This document shows positions 1 through 10,900 of a stretch of DNA of 64,000 nucleotides, piece by piece. How positions within the stretch are numbered: the first letter of the stretch is position 1; each line of letters starts with the position of its first letter. Origin of the DNA: Chamaecrista fasciculata (Eukaryota; Streptophyta; Magnoliopsida; Fabales; Fabaceae); NCBI GenBank assembly GCA_003254925.1, contig QANZ01032780.1:5228-69227 (forward strand). Reading direction: 5' to 3'. The notes under the pieces were generated by a model. The model saw only the letters and a list, made by a program, of their open reading frames with translations. It did no database searches and had not been told where the DNA came from. The position numbers were made by a program, and so were the translations under genes.

Positions 1-751
1 AAGAAGTGAATAGATGAATGGAGTGAATCACAATGGTGTGGCTCAGAATGGAAAAAGGATGTGCTCCCCAACTGGCCCAACGCACCCTTCCCTAATTTGC
101 GAGCCTTATAGCGTATTCATGCATATAAATTATATTATTTATATATATGGATTCATGGTAGTAAAACGTGCGGTTTGGTTCGGTTTGATAGAGGATCAAA
201 CCGCTACCGAACCGAGCCGCCCAAAAATAACAAAAATAAAACTAAACCAAACCATTTGAATGTCGGTTTTGTTGCGGTTTGGTTCGGTTTAATTCGGTTC
301 AATCGGTTTGGTTCGGTTTTGAACACCCCTAATTATTAGTATATTACTCCACAAAAATCCAGAAACAGAGTTTACAAATTTCAACATCCAACAAAACAGA
401 CAAAGACCTATGCATGATACAAAACAGCAGTATACTGTATACAAGAACAAAGTACCAAGAAACGTCAGAGTTTTTTTTTTTTTTTTTTCATCCAATGTTG
501 TAACAGTATATATGATGGGAGAACTTGTTTTGTACTATATAAATTAAGGGTGCTGCTGTGAAAAGATCCGGTGTCAAAACAATTCATTGATTTGTTTCTT
601 TCTCTCTCTATTTTTATTAAAAAACATAAAGAAAAAAAAAAATCATGTGACCTACCTAATCTACTGTTATTTTATGCAATACTCATAAATTAATGTTATT
701 AATTAAAAGAGAAATATGCTTGATATCATTCTTTATGGAAGTTGACTACAT

Positions 752-989
752 GAGTATATGACACTTTAGTATAATTTTTTTTTACCGTTAACACTTTGGT
801 ACCATAACAAAGATAAAACATGATAACAAATCGTAAAAGAACAGAGTACCAAAGTGAAATCGATCCATAGAATAGGGTACCAAAATGTTGACAGTGCAAA
901 GAATATGGTACCAAAGTGTCACTTTTGAAAGAACATCATACTAAAATGAAATCGGTTCATAGAACAAGATACTAAAGTGTAATTTACTC
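752..989. mobile_element. Small inverted-repeat element (MITE)
   Basis: The left end (GAGTATATGACACTTTAG) and the reverse complement of the right end (GAGTAAATTACACTTTAG) match closely. The body repeats ACCAAAGTG-type motifs in both orientations. It has no coding capacity, and I could not identify a target duplication. The GAGTA terminus resembles other elements in the window (1959, 17461, 26537). Confidence 0.45.
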
Positions 990-1031
990 TGGTTATTTCT
1001 CTTTGGCAGATAAATAGTTGATCTTGGCTTC

Positions 1032-1041
1032 TATATATATA
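1032..1041 (+). promoter_or_regulatory. Candidate TATA box of the SDR gene
   Basis: The run TATATATATAA lies about 110 bases upstream of the chosen ATG at 1152, a normal distance for a plant core promoter with a short leader. It is supported only by position and composition. Confidence 0.35.
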
Positions 1042-1151
1042 AGACATGAAATCTCAGAGCAAGGCAGATAGCACCTGTATCGTGATAAAATCAGGAAGTC
1101 GAAGATCATCTTGCATTCTTGCCATCAACGAAGACTCAAAAAATCTCCTTC

Positions 1152-3026
1152 ATGGGAAGTGCTTCTATCTTAGCCTCAACTGCCATGAAAAGGTAAAGAG
1201 ATTTAGAGGTTGTGCATTTATATATTTTCTTCCTAATTTATAAGATCTGTAATTTAATCTCCAAGATTCTATTGAACTTATATAGCTAATGGAACTCCAC
1301 AAAACATTACTCTAATTTGTGACATACTCTCGTGTCACCGTGATATGGTCCTGGCCTCAACAATATTACTCTTCATTGCGAGTCTCCTAGCCTTTTTGTG
1401 TTTAGCAGCATACGCAATTAACATGTTCATTCTCTGAGAACAGAGGAGTTTCTTTTATGAATTGACCGTTTCGACACCGAATCGGATAGAAATTAAAAAA
1501 AAAAAAGGCTGGCCGATTGTGGTGTTATAAAAAGAAAAGTTTAATCCTTGATTTTTTTTCATAAACAATAATTATTGAAAAAAATTATTATTTGGTCCTT
1601 GAATTTACACCAAATTAATGAATTTGTCTCTGAACAACTAAAATAAACAATTTAGTCGTTAAAATATTTTAATTATCAACGATTTAATCCTTAGTGACGA
1701 TTTGATTCCTGAACCTTCAATTTGACTTTATTTTTTTATTTCTAAATTTAGTCTTTTAGAAATTACTCTTCTTCCTAAATTACTCTTCTAAATTTATACT
1801 GAATTTTTATTTTTTTTATTCCTAAACATTACTCTTCTTCCTTGCAATAATTTAAAATTAAAATTGAGTCATATATTTACCATAAAAGACATAGAGTAAG
1901 CAAGATTTGATTACATTACTATTAGTTACTATATGGTTATTATCAAAGTTACAACTTAGACTAAACTAATCATTTGGTCCTTGAAAGATTGCTAAGGTGA
2001 AAACTCGATTTCTAAAAGACTAAATTACACATTTATTCTCCAAAAGATCAAAATAATATACTTTTTAGTATTTGAAAGATTAAAATAGTATACTTTTTGG
2101 TCCAGAAAAAAGACTAATTTTAATCTTTTTTTCTGGACTAAATAGTATACCGTTTTAATCTTTCAGGATCAAAATGTACATTTCAATCTTTCAGGGACTA
2201 AATTGTGAGTTTACTCTTAAAACTTATGTATAGCTCTAATTAATGTTGCAGGCTTGAAGGCAAGGTGGCAGTGGTGACCGGCGGCGCAAGTGGTATCGGC
2301 GAGTGCACAGCAAGACTGTTCTCTTTGCACGGAGCCAAAGTCATAATCGCCGATATCCAAGACGACTTGGGTCACTCTGTCTGCAAAGATATACTCAATA
2401 ATTCATCTGCTTCGTATGTCCATTGCGACGTGACAAATGAAAAAGACATAGAAAACGCAGTGAACACGGCTGTTTCCAAATTCGGCAAGCTAGACATAAT
2501 GTTCAACAACGCCGGCATTATCGGCGTAAACAAATCCAGCATCGTGGACAACTCAAAATCCGAATTCGAGCAAGTGATTAACGTCAACTTAACAGGCGTG
2601 TTTCTCGGAATCAAGCACGCGGCGAGAGTGATGACGCCTAGGCGAGCAGGAAGCATAATATCGATGGCGAGTGTGTGTGGGAGAATAGGAGGTGTTGCGT
2701 CACACGCGTATACGAGTTCAAAGCATGGGGTTGTGGGGCTGACGAAGAACACGTCGGTGGAGCTAGGACAATATGGGATTCGAGTGAATTGTGTGTCGCC
2801 ATATGTGGTGGCGACGCCTTTGGCTAAGGATTTCTTTAGGCTTGATGATGAGGGAGTGCATGGGGTTTATTCTAATCTTAATGGAGTGATTCTTGAGCCA
2901 CAGGATGTGGCTGAGGCTGCTCTTTATTTGGCTAGTGATCAGTCTAAGTATGTGAGTGGACATGATGTTGTGGTTGATGGTGGGTTCACTATTACTAACC
3001 CTGCTTTTACTGTTTTTGGTCGGTGA
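1152..3026 (+). CDS. Short-chain dehydrogenase/reductase, SDR110C type (secoisolariciresinol dehydrogenase-like), 271 aa
   Basis: This is a classical NAD(P)-dependent short-chain dehydrogenase in two exons, 1152-1192 and 2252-3026, with phase 2 at the GT-AG junction. Exon 1 encodes [13 protein letters not shown], a typical start for this plant subfamily. Exon 2 opens with [17 protein letters not shown], which carries the TGxxxGxG nucleotide-binding loop. An acidic residue in the IIADIQ strand suggests NAD preference. NNAG, the catalytic Ser region (SMASVCG) and YTSSK (the YxxxK dyad) follow in order, and length and motifs are complete. The family oxidises secondary alcohols of lignans, terpenoids or ABA precursors; the substrate cannot be told from the sequence. 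The 1.06-kb intron holds a MITE (1959-2216). The gene looks intact. Confidence 0.93.
1959..2216. mobile_element. MITE in the SDR intron
   Basis: The left end GACTAAACTAATCATTTGG pairs with the reverse complement of the right end, GAGTAAACTCACAATTTAG. The interior alternates 'agtccctgaaagatt' and 'gatcaaaat' motifs in inverted arrangement. The same pattern occurs at 17461-17722 and 19979-20248, so this is one family. It ends about 35 bases before the 3' splice site. Confidence 0.5.
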
Positions 3027-4074
3027 ATATGGTGAGCCTGTGGTGGTTCAAGCAGGATTAAATTAATAATTAATTCTCACAAAAAAATAATATTAATAAT
3101 TAATTGGGAAATTCGGGTTTTATTGTTTTATTAGTAAACATCACATGTATAACGTATAGTATTTTCACTATGGCGTGTGAGTGTCCTGCTTGAGCTCTTC
3201 TTAATTGGTCTCAATTTTTTTTAACCAAAATTTTATTTTGTTACTCGAATTATATGGTTCTATATTGTTTTGGTTCTCAATTTTAGGTTATTCCATTTTA
3301 GTTTTTTAATTTTTTTAATTGTTCTATCAGTGAAACAATTATAGGAATAACAATTTTTTTCTTAAACAAATTCAGACTTTTAACTTAAACAATTTTTTTT
3401 CTCTTACATGCTAGTGAGTTGAAAGAGAAAAGAAAATCCTTTTTTTTTTTTTTTAAAAAAAAGAAATTAATTATAAATTTATTTATAATTTGTGATTAAG
3501 AAGAAAGATTTTTATCTTTATATCAACTTATTTATTGAGATATGTATAAGAGAAAAATCATCCGTCAATCTCAGCTATATAGCGTTTCATAGATGATATT
3601 ATAATAATAGAAATTAGACGGAATCATATTTTAAATTAATTGTGAAAAAAAATTTGAGGATCAAAATAAAAGATTTAAAGACTAAAATAGAATTTACCTT
3701 TGAGTACCAAAATGAAGTTTTGACCAATATTTTTTTTTATAGACTTTAACAAGTTAAAAGAACAACAGCCGAATGAGAGTCATTGAGTTCAACCTGATTT
3801 TTTTTTTTGGGGTCAAATAAAGAAAGAAACAGAACCAGAAGTAAATTGGCCAAATGAAGAGAGAAGACTAAAGGGCGTTTGGGATGCCATTTCATCCCAT
3901 CTCATTTCATTGAGATAATGATAATGAAATACATATATGTGTGTGTTTAAATTAGGAAGAAGAAAGAGAAGTGTACCAGCACTTCAAACCCTTGTCCAGC
4001 GAAATGAGGCAATTCTACAACCCGCTATGGCATGGAGTAGCTGGTGAGATAATGATAATGAAAATATAGGCCAG
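3027..4074. other. Spacer with an inverted-repeat element
   Basis: No gene is visible. Bases about 3205-3735 form a loose inverted repeat: 'ggtctcaatttt...accaaaattttattttg' on the left against 'gagtaccaaaatgaagttttgacc' on the right, which suggests a degraded MITE. At 3876-3935 the sequence 'aaagggcgtttgggatgcc' followed by 'atctcatttcat' resembles an end of the Tourist-like MITE at 4492-5006, but no partner end is clear. Confidence 0.4.
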
Positions 4075-4079
4075 AAAGG

Positions 4080-4361
4080 TGTTATATGCAAATAACAAAA
4101 CAATGAAGCCACTCAAATCAAATTGATATTCATTGATGATATGATGCAAAGCAGTAAATAAAGAATCAGGGAGAAGGAGAGAGAATCCAGAGAGAGAATT
4201 TTCTAACAATATTCTTACCCAATTTCCCTCTTCACATGGCTATTTAACCACATTTCATAACACACTTTGTTGGCCTCTAATTCTTCACACATATACTACC
4301 ATATTCATCAACCCAATCCATTTGCTCATTGGGCCTTATTTGTCCATAATTATTCATGACA
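4080..4361 (-). repeat. 3' LTR of the deleted retrotransposon
   Basis: About 282 bp, flanked on its outer side by AAAGG. It shares long blocks with 6398-6726, for example 'gagagagaattttctaac' and 'cctcttcacatgg'. The terminal dinucleotides are TG and CA. Confidence 0.8.
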
Positions 4362-4491
4362 TTACTCCACCCTTTGAAAGGGATCTTGTCCTCAAGGTCA
4401 AAGGAGGAAAAGCATGGCTTCAATTGGGCAAAAGGATCCCACATGGGTGGTGGGTGAGCATCCAATGCAATCAGAAGCTGGAGGAATTTAA

Positions 4492-5006
4492 GGGTTTGTT
4501 TGGGAGACCTTCAATCCTAATCCAATCTTAATCCAATCTCATCCAAATGGATGGGATGAGATGAGATGAGATAAGATGATGTATGGGTGTTTGGGTGATT
4601 TTAGTGATAATGATGTTAAATAGGGTGTGAAATTATATAAAAGGGTATGTAATGATTGTGGTTGGTAGAAATAAGTTGATGGATTTTTGTAATTTGTATA
4701 GGGGTAGAAATGGTAGGAAATAATGAGATGAGATTGAGATAATAAGATGAGATGAGATGATAGGTGTTTGGTTGTGTTTTGATTGAAATGAGATTGAGAT
4801 GAGATGATATTGGGAAGTGTGATATGGTATTGGAAATTGTGAGGATGAGAAAATGAGATGATGTTGTGAATGAGATGATGATGTGGATGAGATGAGATGA
4901 GATGGAGGTTCAAAAAACACCCAATCCAATACTGTTCATCTAATCCTAAGATGAGATGAGATTGGATTAGGATTGGATAGGGATGGAGGTTCCCCCAAAC
5001 AGACCC
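4492..5006. mobile_element. Tourist-like (PIF/Harbinger) MITE nested in the retrotransposon
   Basis: The ends are GGGTTTGTTTGGGAGACCTT and, in reverse complement, GGGTCTGTTTGGGGGAACCT. They are flanked by the 3-bp duplication TAA at 4489-4491 and 5007-5009. A TWA duplication plus a GGG(T/C)CTGTTTGG terminus is diagnostic of Tourist/PIF-Harbinger MITEs. The 515-bp body is dominated by GATGAGAT-type near-repeats and has no transposase. It gives long but meaningless open frames on the minus strand. Confidence 0.85.
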
Positions 5007-5058
5007 TAAGTAATTATGTGGAAGTCTCACGCGGATGGGAAGCTAATGGTCTTGACAT

Positions 5059-6375
5059 TCAGGGATGTGAGTCCAATAAATTTAAGCCCAAAAGTGTATG
5101 AGGCTGATCAAGTGGGACCCATATGGTAAATAAATGAACTACAACATACCTAGAGCAAAGTCTAAGATGATGAATTTCAACTTGTTGGATCCGAAGACGT
5201 TGTTTCCCTTGAAGAGTGACAAAATGGTCCTTAAGAAAGAACCGAATGGGGTTGAGGCTGTAATTTGCAATGTGAGAGCCTAAAGTCTCCATCCACGTGG
5301 GGCCCAAGATAAAGTTGGATTCCGTAATGGGCCAAGCATGGGCCGAAAACCTGAATTGATTATCGTGGATATCCAATTTTACATTGTCAACCCTAGAAGC
5401 GCCATGTAAAGAATGATTGTTGCCGCCTAAGTCGTGGAACGGCGGTGTTGGTTCTACTAGAGGCTTCAAACATTTCACAATCTGCCATTGAAAGAACATG
5501 TCAAAACCAAAAGATGATGTGGTGACGCCTATGCAAATTTCCTCAATCGCCAAAACAGAGTATGAGAATGTTGCGTTTGGGAAAGAAGAGGGAACATGAA
5601 CATGACAATTATAGTAGCATTTAAAAACAACAAAAACAGAGCAAGGGTAAACGAGTATATCTGAGAGAAAACGGGACAGCAAAAACAACACGAACAAGGG
5701 AGGAGGTTCGCCGATAGAAAACTTGGCTATAGGATGTACAAAACTAAACTCACTCACTGGAGGTTTGCGTGCCCAGTTATCGTGTTGCATCGAAGGCCAA
5801 CAAGGTAACGGTTCCCCCTGAACTTTGAATAGTCCGGCCACATAACATGTTGCTTGGATCTGATTAAGGAGAGATTGGTTTTTGACCACCAAAACATCAA
5901 ATGGAGGTGATGAATCAATGGGTTGCCGAAGAAGTTGAAGCAACGGGTAGCGATGCTCCCCCGAAATGGTCTCATCAGAAGTATAGCAGAGCATGGGCTT
6001 AAAAGAGAGTGGTACCTCAACAATGGTCGTGTTTGTCATTGGACCCAACATTGGAGTCGACGGAGGTGGTACAAACTGAGGCAAACTAGGTCTGTGTGGA
6101 ATCGTCACGGCGGTGGGAGTGGTCGGAGCAATCGGAATAACACACAAGGCCGTTTGGGAGATCATAACACTTCGGATCGGCATGTCATCAGATTGGGACG
6201 AATTAATTGGAGCATCGAGAATATGAACGAATTTATCCATAACTCGTGAGAGAGTTGCAACCGATGAATCCAATTTGTCGAAACGAGAAACCCACGTTAC
6301 CTCTTGTCGTTCTAAGAATTCCGTCAATTTTTGCAATCGGCTAGAGAGCTCTACTATTCGTGCATTATCAGCTAT
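5059..6375 (-). pseudogene. gag/protease-derived open reading frame of the deleted LTR element
   Basis: The frame is open on the minus strand for over 430 codons. Its N-terminus reads ADNARIVELSSRLQKLTEF followed by a heptad-like stretch, as in plant Ty3/gypsy Gag starts, but the expected ATG is ATA at 6373-6375. The C-terminal part (FILGPTWMETLGSHI... then FVTLQG) matches the pattern after the aspartic protease of Ty3/gypsy polyproteins, where LGxxWLxxLG and VxLxG are typical. I see neither a CCHC knuckle nor a DTG/DSG protease active site. The middle third, rich in Phe and Pro, does not look like Gag. The frame therefore joins two ends of a polyprotein across a deletion. No stop was found, which is unusual for a dead element. 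Confidence 0.65.
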
Positions 6376-6397
6376 GGTGGGAGGTCTCTCAAGGAAA

Positions 6398-6726
6398 GCT
6401 TATATGCAAATAACAAAACAATGAAGCTTATATGAAGCCACTCATTGATGATCCTAATGCAGAGCACTAAATAAGAACTAAAAAATAACAAGAGAAAGAG
6501 AAACAAGAAGAGAGAGAGAAGCAGGGAGAAAGAGAGAAAATCTTGAGAGAGAATTTTCTAACAATATTTCTACCTAATTTCCCTCTTCACATGGTTATTT
6601 AACCACATTCCATAACACACTTTACATGGGTCACATGGCTTCTGATTCTTCACACATCTAATACCATATTCATCAACCCAATCTATTTGCTCATTGAGCC
6701 TTATTTGTCCATAATCATCCATGACA
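6398..6726 (-). repeat. 5' LTR of the deleted retrotransposon
   Basis: About 329 bp, longer than the other LTR because of an extra 'gcttatatgaagcc' block and a purine-rich expansion ('aagagagagagaagcagg'). The downstream edge is followed by the AAAGG duplication. The inner terminus reads GC where the partner has TG (plus-strand view), so this end is mutated or placed a few bases off. Confidence 0.78.
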
Positions 6727-6731
6727 AAAGG

Positions 6732-7989
6732 GCAAACAAAAACCGGAGTGGAAGTTGTAAAGTGTAAAAAAAAAACGCTTCACTTTCTGTTTACGTTTAT
6801 GGATTTGAATATTTGATGGATTCTATTTCTTTTAGTAAGTTAAAGGCCTTGTAGCCCCAAAAAGAAAGAAGAAAACTACATGACTTACATTGTGGAAGGG
6901 ATTTCCCCATCGAACTAGAAAAGAAGGAAAGAGATGCTTATTTGGAAGCTTCAATATGTGATTTATTGAAAAGAGACATTTTATTTTTAGTGTCCAAAAC
7001 AAAATATCTCAGAAGATTTTTCTTTTTCTAAATTAAAAAAGATCTCATAGTGATGCTTGTACTGGTCACAACAAGTGTCCGATGCAGGCCACTCTACCAT
7101 CTTTTGAGCTAGCAATAAGATCGGGTGGGGGAAGTAAATTTTTTTTTTTTGGGTAAATTACAAAGACGTGGTTTGATCCATATAAGAAAGGGTTCTTGTG
7201 GTTTAAAAGTCATGAATAAAGGTTTGTGGTTTGCTCCGTTAACAAAAAGTATGGAAGTATTTGTCATTTAAAACTAATGGAATTAGAACAATATGTAGCT
7301 CACGTGACCCATTTTCACATACCCAACCTCTAATTTTCTCTCCATTTCACAGAAATTGAATTCTATCTCCACATCTTCGCGAACCCTAACTCTCATTCTC
7401 GCAATTTTCTTCCATTCTCCAATCATGATTTTTGTACAATGGAGGAGAAATTAAGGATCGGATATGTGGAATAAGGTCACATGAGTTGCACTTGTCCTAA
7501 TTTTGTTAATTTTAGATGACAAATATTTACTGAAAACTTTTTCAGATTTTTGTTAACAACCCTTATTTATCATTTTTTAAACCACATAGACTATTTTTAT
7601 AAATGGGCCAAAGAAAAGAAGTCTTTGTGTAATTTACCTAATTTCTTAATATCAAACTAATAAATCATAGCAAACAATGGTGAGAGTAGAAAGTAATACG
7701 GTAGATGAAGAAGACCAACTCGAATAAATGTGCCCTAAATCCAACTCTTGAACAGTTGAACACCCCACATAAGGGAAAAGATAAAATTATTAGGGTAAAA
7801 TAGTAAAAACAATGTTAATTAACTATATAAATATCTATAACGGAATACAGATCAACTAAAATAACAAAAAAAAAAAAGTTACATATTTACAAATTACAAC
7901 CCATATATTTCTTGAAAACAGTATCAATTTGAGCATTTGCGATACCTTTCGCGCTAAGCCAGAGACGAAGATATCGTAGAAGAAGCGAA
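6732..7989. other. Spacer upstream of the 647-aa gene, with one inverted-repeat element
   Basis: No coding region is supported. An inverted-repeat element lies at 7152-7638. The roughly 150 bases before the ATG at 7990 are a likely promoter or leader for the next gene, but no clear TATA box stands out. A minus-strand open frame at 7856-8038 was not accepted as a gene. Confidence 0.4.
7152..7638. mobile_element. Inverted-repeat element (MITE-like)
   Basis: The left end GGTAAATTACAAAGACGTGG is mirrored by GTCTTTGTGTAATTTACC at the right end. The inner motifs 'gtggtttaaaa...' and 'ttttttaaaccacat' are also mirrored. No transposase is present. The terminus GGTAAATTA resembles the larger element at 47555-48604. 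Confidence 0.5.
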
Positions 7990-10900
7990 ATGGTGCAGGT
8001 GTGTTTCGTTCTGGACCTGCGGAGTTTGGCTCCTCCATTGCTTAGAGACCTAAAGCAGGTAGAAGAAACTGCTCTATCTCTTTGATCTGTATCTCAAGTA
8101 CCATTATGCTGTTTCTTGCTGAAACATTTGATAGTTGATTTTATGCACAAAACTTCTAGGATTATCCATTTCCGCATATATTGTGAACACGCTTAGGGTT
8201 TAATAGCCTATTTATGATCGACTGGATTTTAATCCTCAGTCATTGCTTCAACTTGCTAATTTCTACGCCGTTTCAAATTCGTCCTCATCGTCTTGCCGCA
8301 ACTCGAACTCTCTGAGAGATAAGATCGGCTTGTGCTACATTTTCAAAAATCGATTATCTTCTTCTGACGAGGTACGATCTCCCTTCTACGATTTTGTACC
8401 TTTTTTTTTTTTTTTAATTTGATTGACGAATTCGAAATGCTGCGAGGCATGGTTGTACTGTAATCCTTATGAGCACAAAGTGGATCTGCGTGTAATGCAG
8501 CTGAGGATTGCGTACAGCCCCAAGGGAAACTTTAATCTACGCGATTTCCACCATGCTGTTAACAACGTGCCCTCCGATGCCTTTCTGCCTGACAATGATA
8601 ACAATTACGGTGTGTTCTCCCTCTTCGTATCTCTCTTGTTTGGAAACTCAAAATGATTACTTTGCTTATTAATTTCAGATGTAATGCTTTCAACTGTTCT
8701 GAGTGATCGAGTATTGTATTCCTGGCAAGGCAAAGATATCGAGAGAAAAGCGGTAGTCATAACTTCAGTCTTGCCTGATGATGTAGACTCCACAATGCAA
8801 AAGAGTCTAACGGTGAGTCAATGAGTATATGAATTGGATTTACTGCTTCCTTTTGAAATGATGATACTTCCGTTTGTCCAGCCATCCAACGGCATTTTCT
8901 CTTTGCAGGATGCTGCAGATAAATGTGTTTCTGTTGATTTTGCCGTTTTTCAGCAAAAGTCAAGCCATCTGACTGATACGCGTGAAAGCATCAACAATTT
9001 TCGTTGTTCCATTTCTCATCTTGACAATTGCTCATTTCAGACATATATCCATGGTTAATTACTCCGTCAATATCTACTGAAAACAAACTGTTCACATCAG
9101 CAATCGCTTTAAGATTTCGCGTACTTAGTTTTGTAATTTGAGATAAATAAAAGAAAATAAACTTCTCATGAAAGTATTTATTAAGTATTTAAAGCTGAAG
9201 TTTATGGAAAGCCTATATAGGATTGCAGATTTCAGAGTATTGCACAGCCTGGTTAAAAGATGGCTCCAGATTTTAAAAGATGATATGGAGGAGCCACTCC
9301 AAGCATGCCTCACTTTTAAAGTCAATTTGTTAGATTCCGTGAACCACATATTTTGCAACCTGCATGCAGCAGCCATTCCAATAATCAATGGCTTTAGTCA
9401 ATGCCAGGTAATCTATTATTCTCCACACGAGAATGGGCTTAAAGAACTTCAAAATCTGAGTCTCTAACTACGAGTGTACATTTATCTTTCGTTATTTTCA
9501 TTGTTAGTGTGATTACAGAACAATTACGCCTTTTGAATTACCCTTACATTGTTAATCATGAAAATCCACAGAATTCAGCAGCTAGATCAATTCCACGTAT
9601 TAAAAGTAGAAAGGTCAAGCATTAATTTTTGGAACTGTGTAGACATGCAGATGTCATGGCATTCCATTAGGAGATGCTGAAACGAATAAGTTCTGCAGAC
9701 TTTCTTGTCCAGTCACAGGAAACAATCTGGAAACATGTGATGTCATCGAAAATTCTATCAGAGTTGGGGAAAAAACAATTCTGTTTCTTCCTTCATTTCA
9801 TAATTCCTTGAAGCTCCCGGAAGTAAATTCACGAATTGAGATAGCTGTCAATAAGAGGACAAACTTGACTTCTGTGGATGAAGGTAATTATTGTTTTTGG
9901 TATTTCATATATAATTTAGCACATAGCATTTTCAACAAGGGTAAGATTTTTCTATTCCAATCAAACTGAAATACCTACTTTGGGGTTCTTGATGAAGAAA
10001 CTTCTATCTGATTGGCAGATTGAACAACAGATTTGGTCTTTCTAATTTTCACAGTAATAGATTCTCTATATGAGGAGTTTTCTGTCTGAATGACTGTAAT
10101 GAACATGCTGCCATTATATTGACTATAGACAACACTCTACTTTCTATCGTTTTGAAGCACAATCTCCCCCAAATCATCTCCCCCCTCCCCCCTTTTTTTT
10201 AAACGTGTTTCATGTCAAAGTATTCTTGTTGTAGAGTGAGTCACGGATTAGGCGATATTTATACATTTCCATACAGGTCTGATAATGGGGACTTCCTTTG
10301 TCGTGGTTCCATCCCCTCATAATGTGAGTGAATCAACTTCAGATGATGCCGACCAATCAAATTTGAATGCTCAAGGTTCGTACTAATCCTCACTTCACCG
10401 CTGAATTCCTATTAGACAATGTCAACGTTACACCATTACCATTATTTTGGCGTTGTTCTCTTTCAATGAACATTTGTCTGTCAGAAATTCTTCACAAAAT
10501 TGAAGTTTCTTCCATTGTTTTATGTTTCGCTAAAATTTGGCAGTTTTTCAAGGCCTTTCAAGTGTTCTACACTCGATGGACCAAGGGTTGATATGCTCTT
10601 CAAATTATGATCTAGAAACAATGACAGGGGTTCCTTTCAACTGTTATTATATTCTGCAGTCATCGGATAACGGCTCAATGCTGCTTAGGGTGCGTCTCTC
10701 TCTTGCTCTTTCTTTCTCTCAATTCTGCGCACATACAGGACAATAATTTGTCATCCCTGTTTCCTACTAATCTAATTTCTTCAATATTATGTACTATTTG
10801 GCAGTTTGGCTATATATCCTGGTGGGGTTTTATTGCCGTTTATTTGATCCGTCTAACCAATGTTCATAAACATTCAGCGTCTTGCATGTGCAGAAGAAGT

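Larger units (their letters stand above)
1..1151. other. 5' flank of the SDR gene with MITE fragments
   Basis: No gene is visible here. Bases about 165-335 are rich in CGGTTTGGTTCGG-type motifs in both orientations and end in AACACCCCT, which looks like one end of a hAT-type MITE; the left end is not recognisable. An inverted-repeat element follows at 752-989. A TATA-like run lies at about 1032-1041, some 110 bases before the SDR start codon. Confidence 0.5.
4075..6731 (-). mobile_element. Internally deleted LTR retrotransposon with AAAGG target duplication
   Basis: Two direct repeats (4080-4361 and about 6398-6726) flank an internal region that reads on the minus strand. On that strand both LTRs begin TGTCATG; the left one ends ATAACA. 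The 5-bp target duplication AAAGG is present at 4075-4079 and 6727-6731. Just upstream of the 3' LTR on the minus strand is a purine-rich AAAGGGTGGAGTAA, a plausible polypurine tract. I see no convincing primer-binding site next to the 5' LTR. The interior has a gag/protease-derived reading frame but no reverse transcriptase, RNase H or integrase, so the element is non-autonomous. A Tourist-like MITE (4492-5006) is inserted inside it. The LTRs differ by several substitutions and indels, so this is not a very recent insertion. Confidence 0.82.

Noticed and set aside
4539-5030. 163-codon and 98-codon minus-strand frames
   Set aside because: They arise from the GATGAGAT simple repeat of the Tourist-like MITE and give a Ser/His/Leu/Ile-rich low-complexity translation with no family features.
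7856-8038. Minus-strand 60-codon frame opposite the first exon of the 647-aa gene
   Set aside because: It overlaps antisense to the well-supported exon 1 (7990-8058) and has no recognisable motif.
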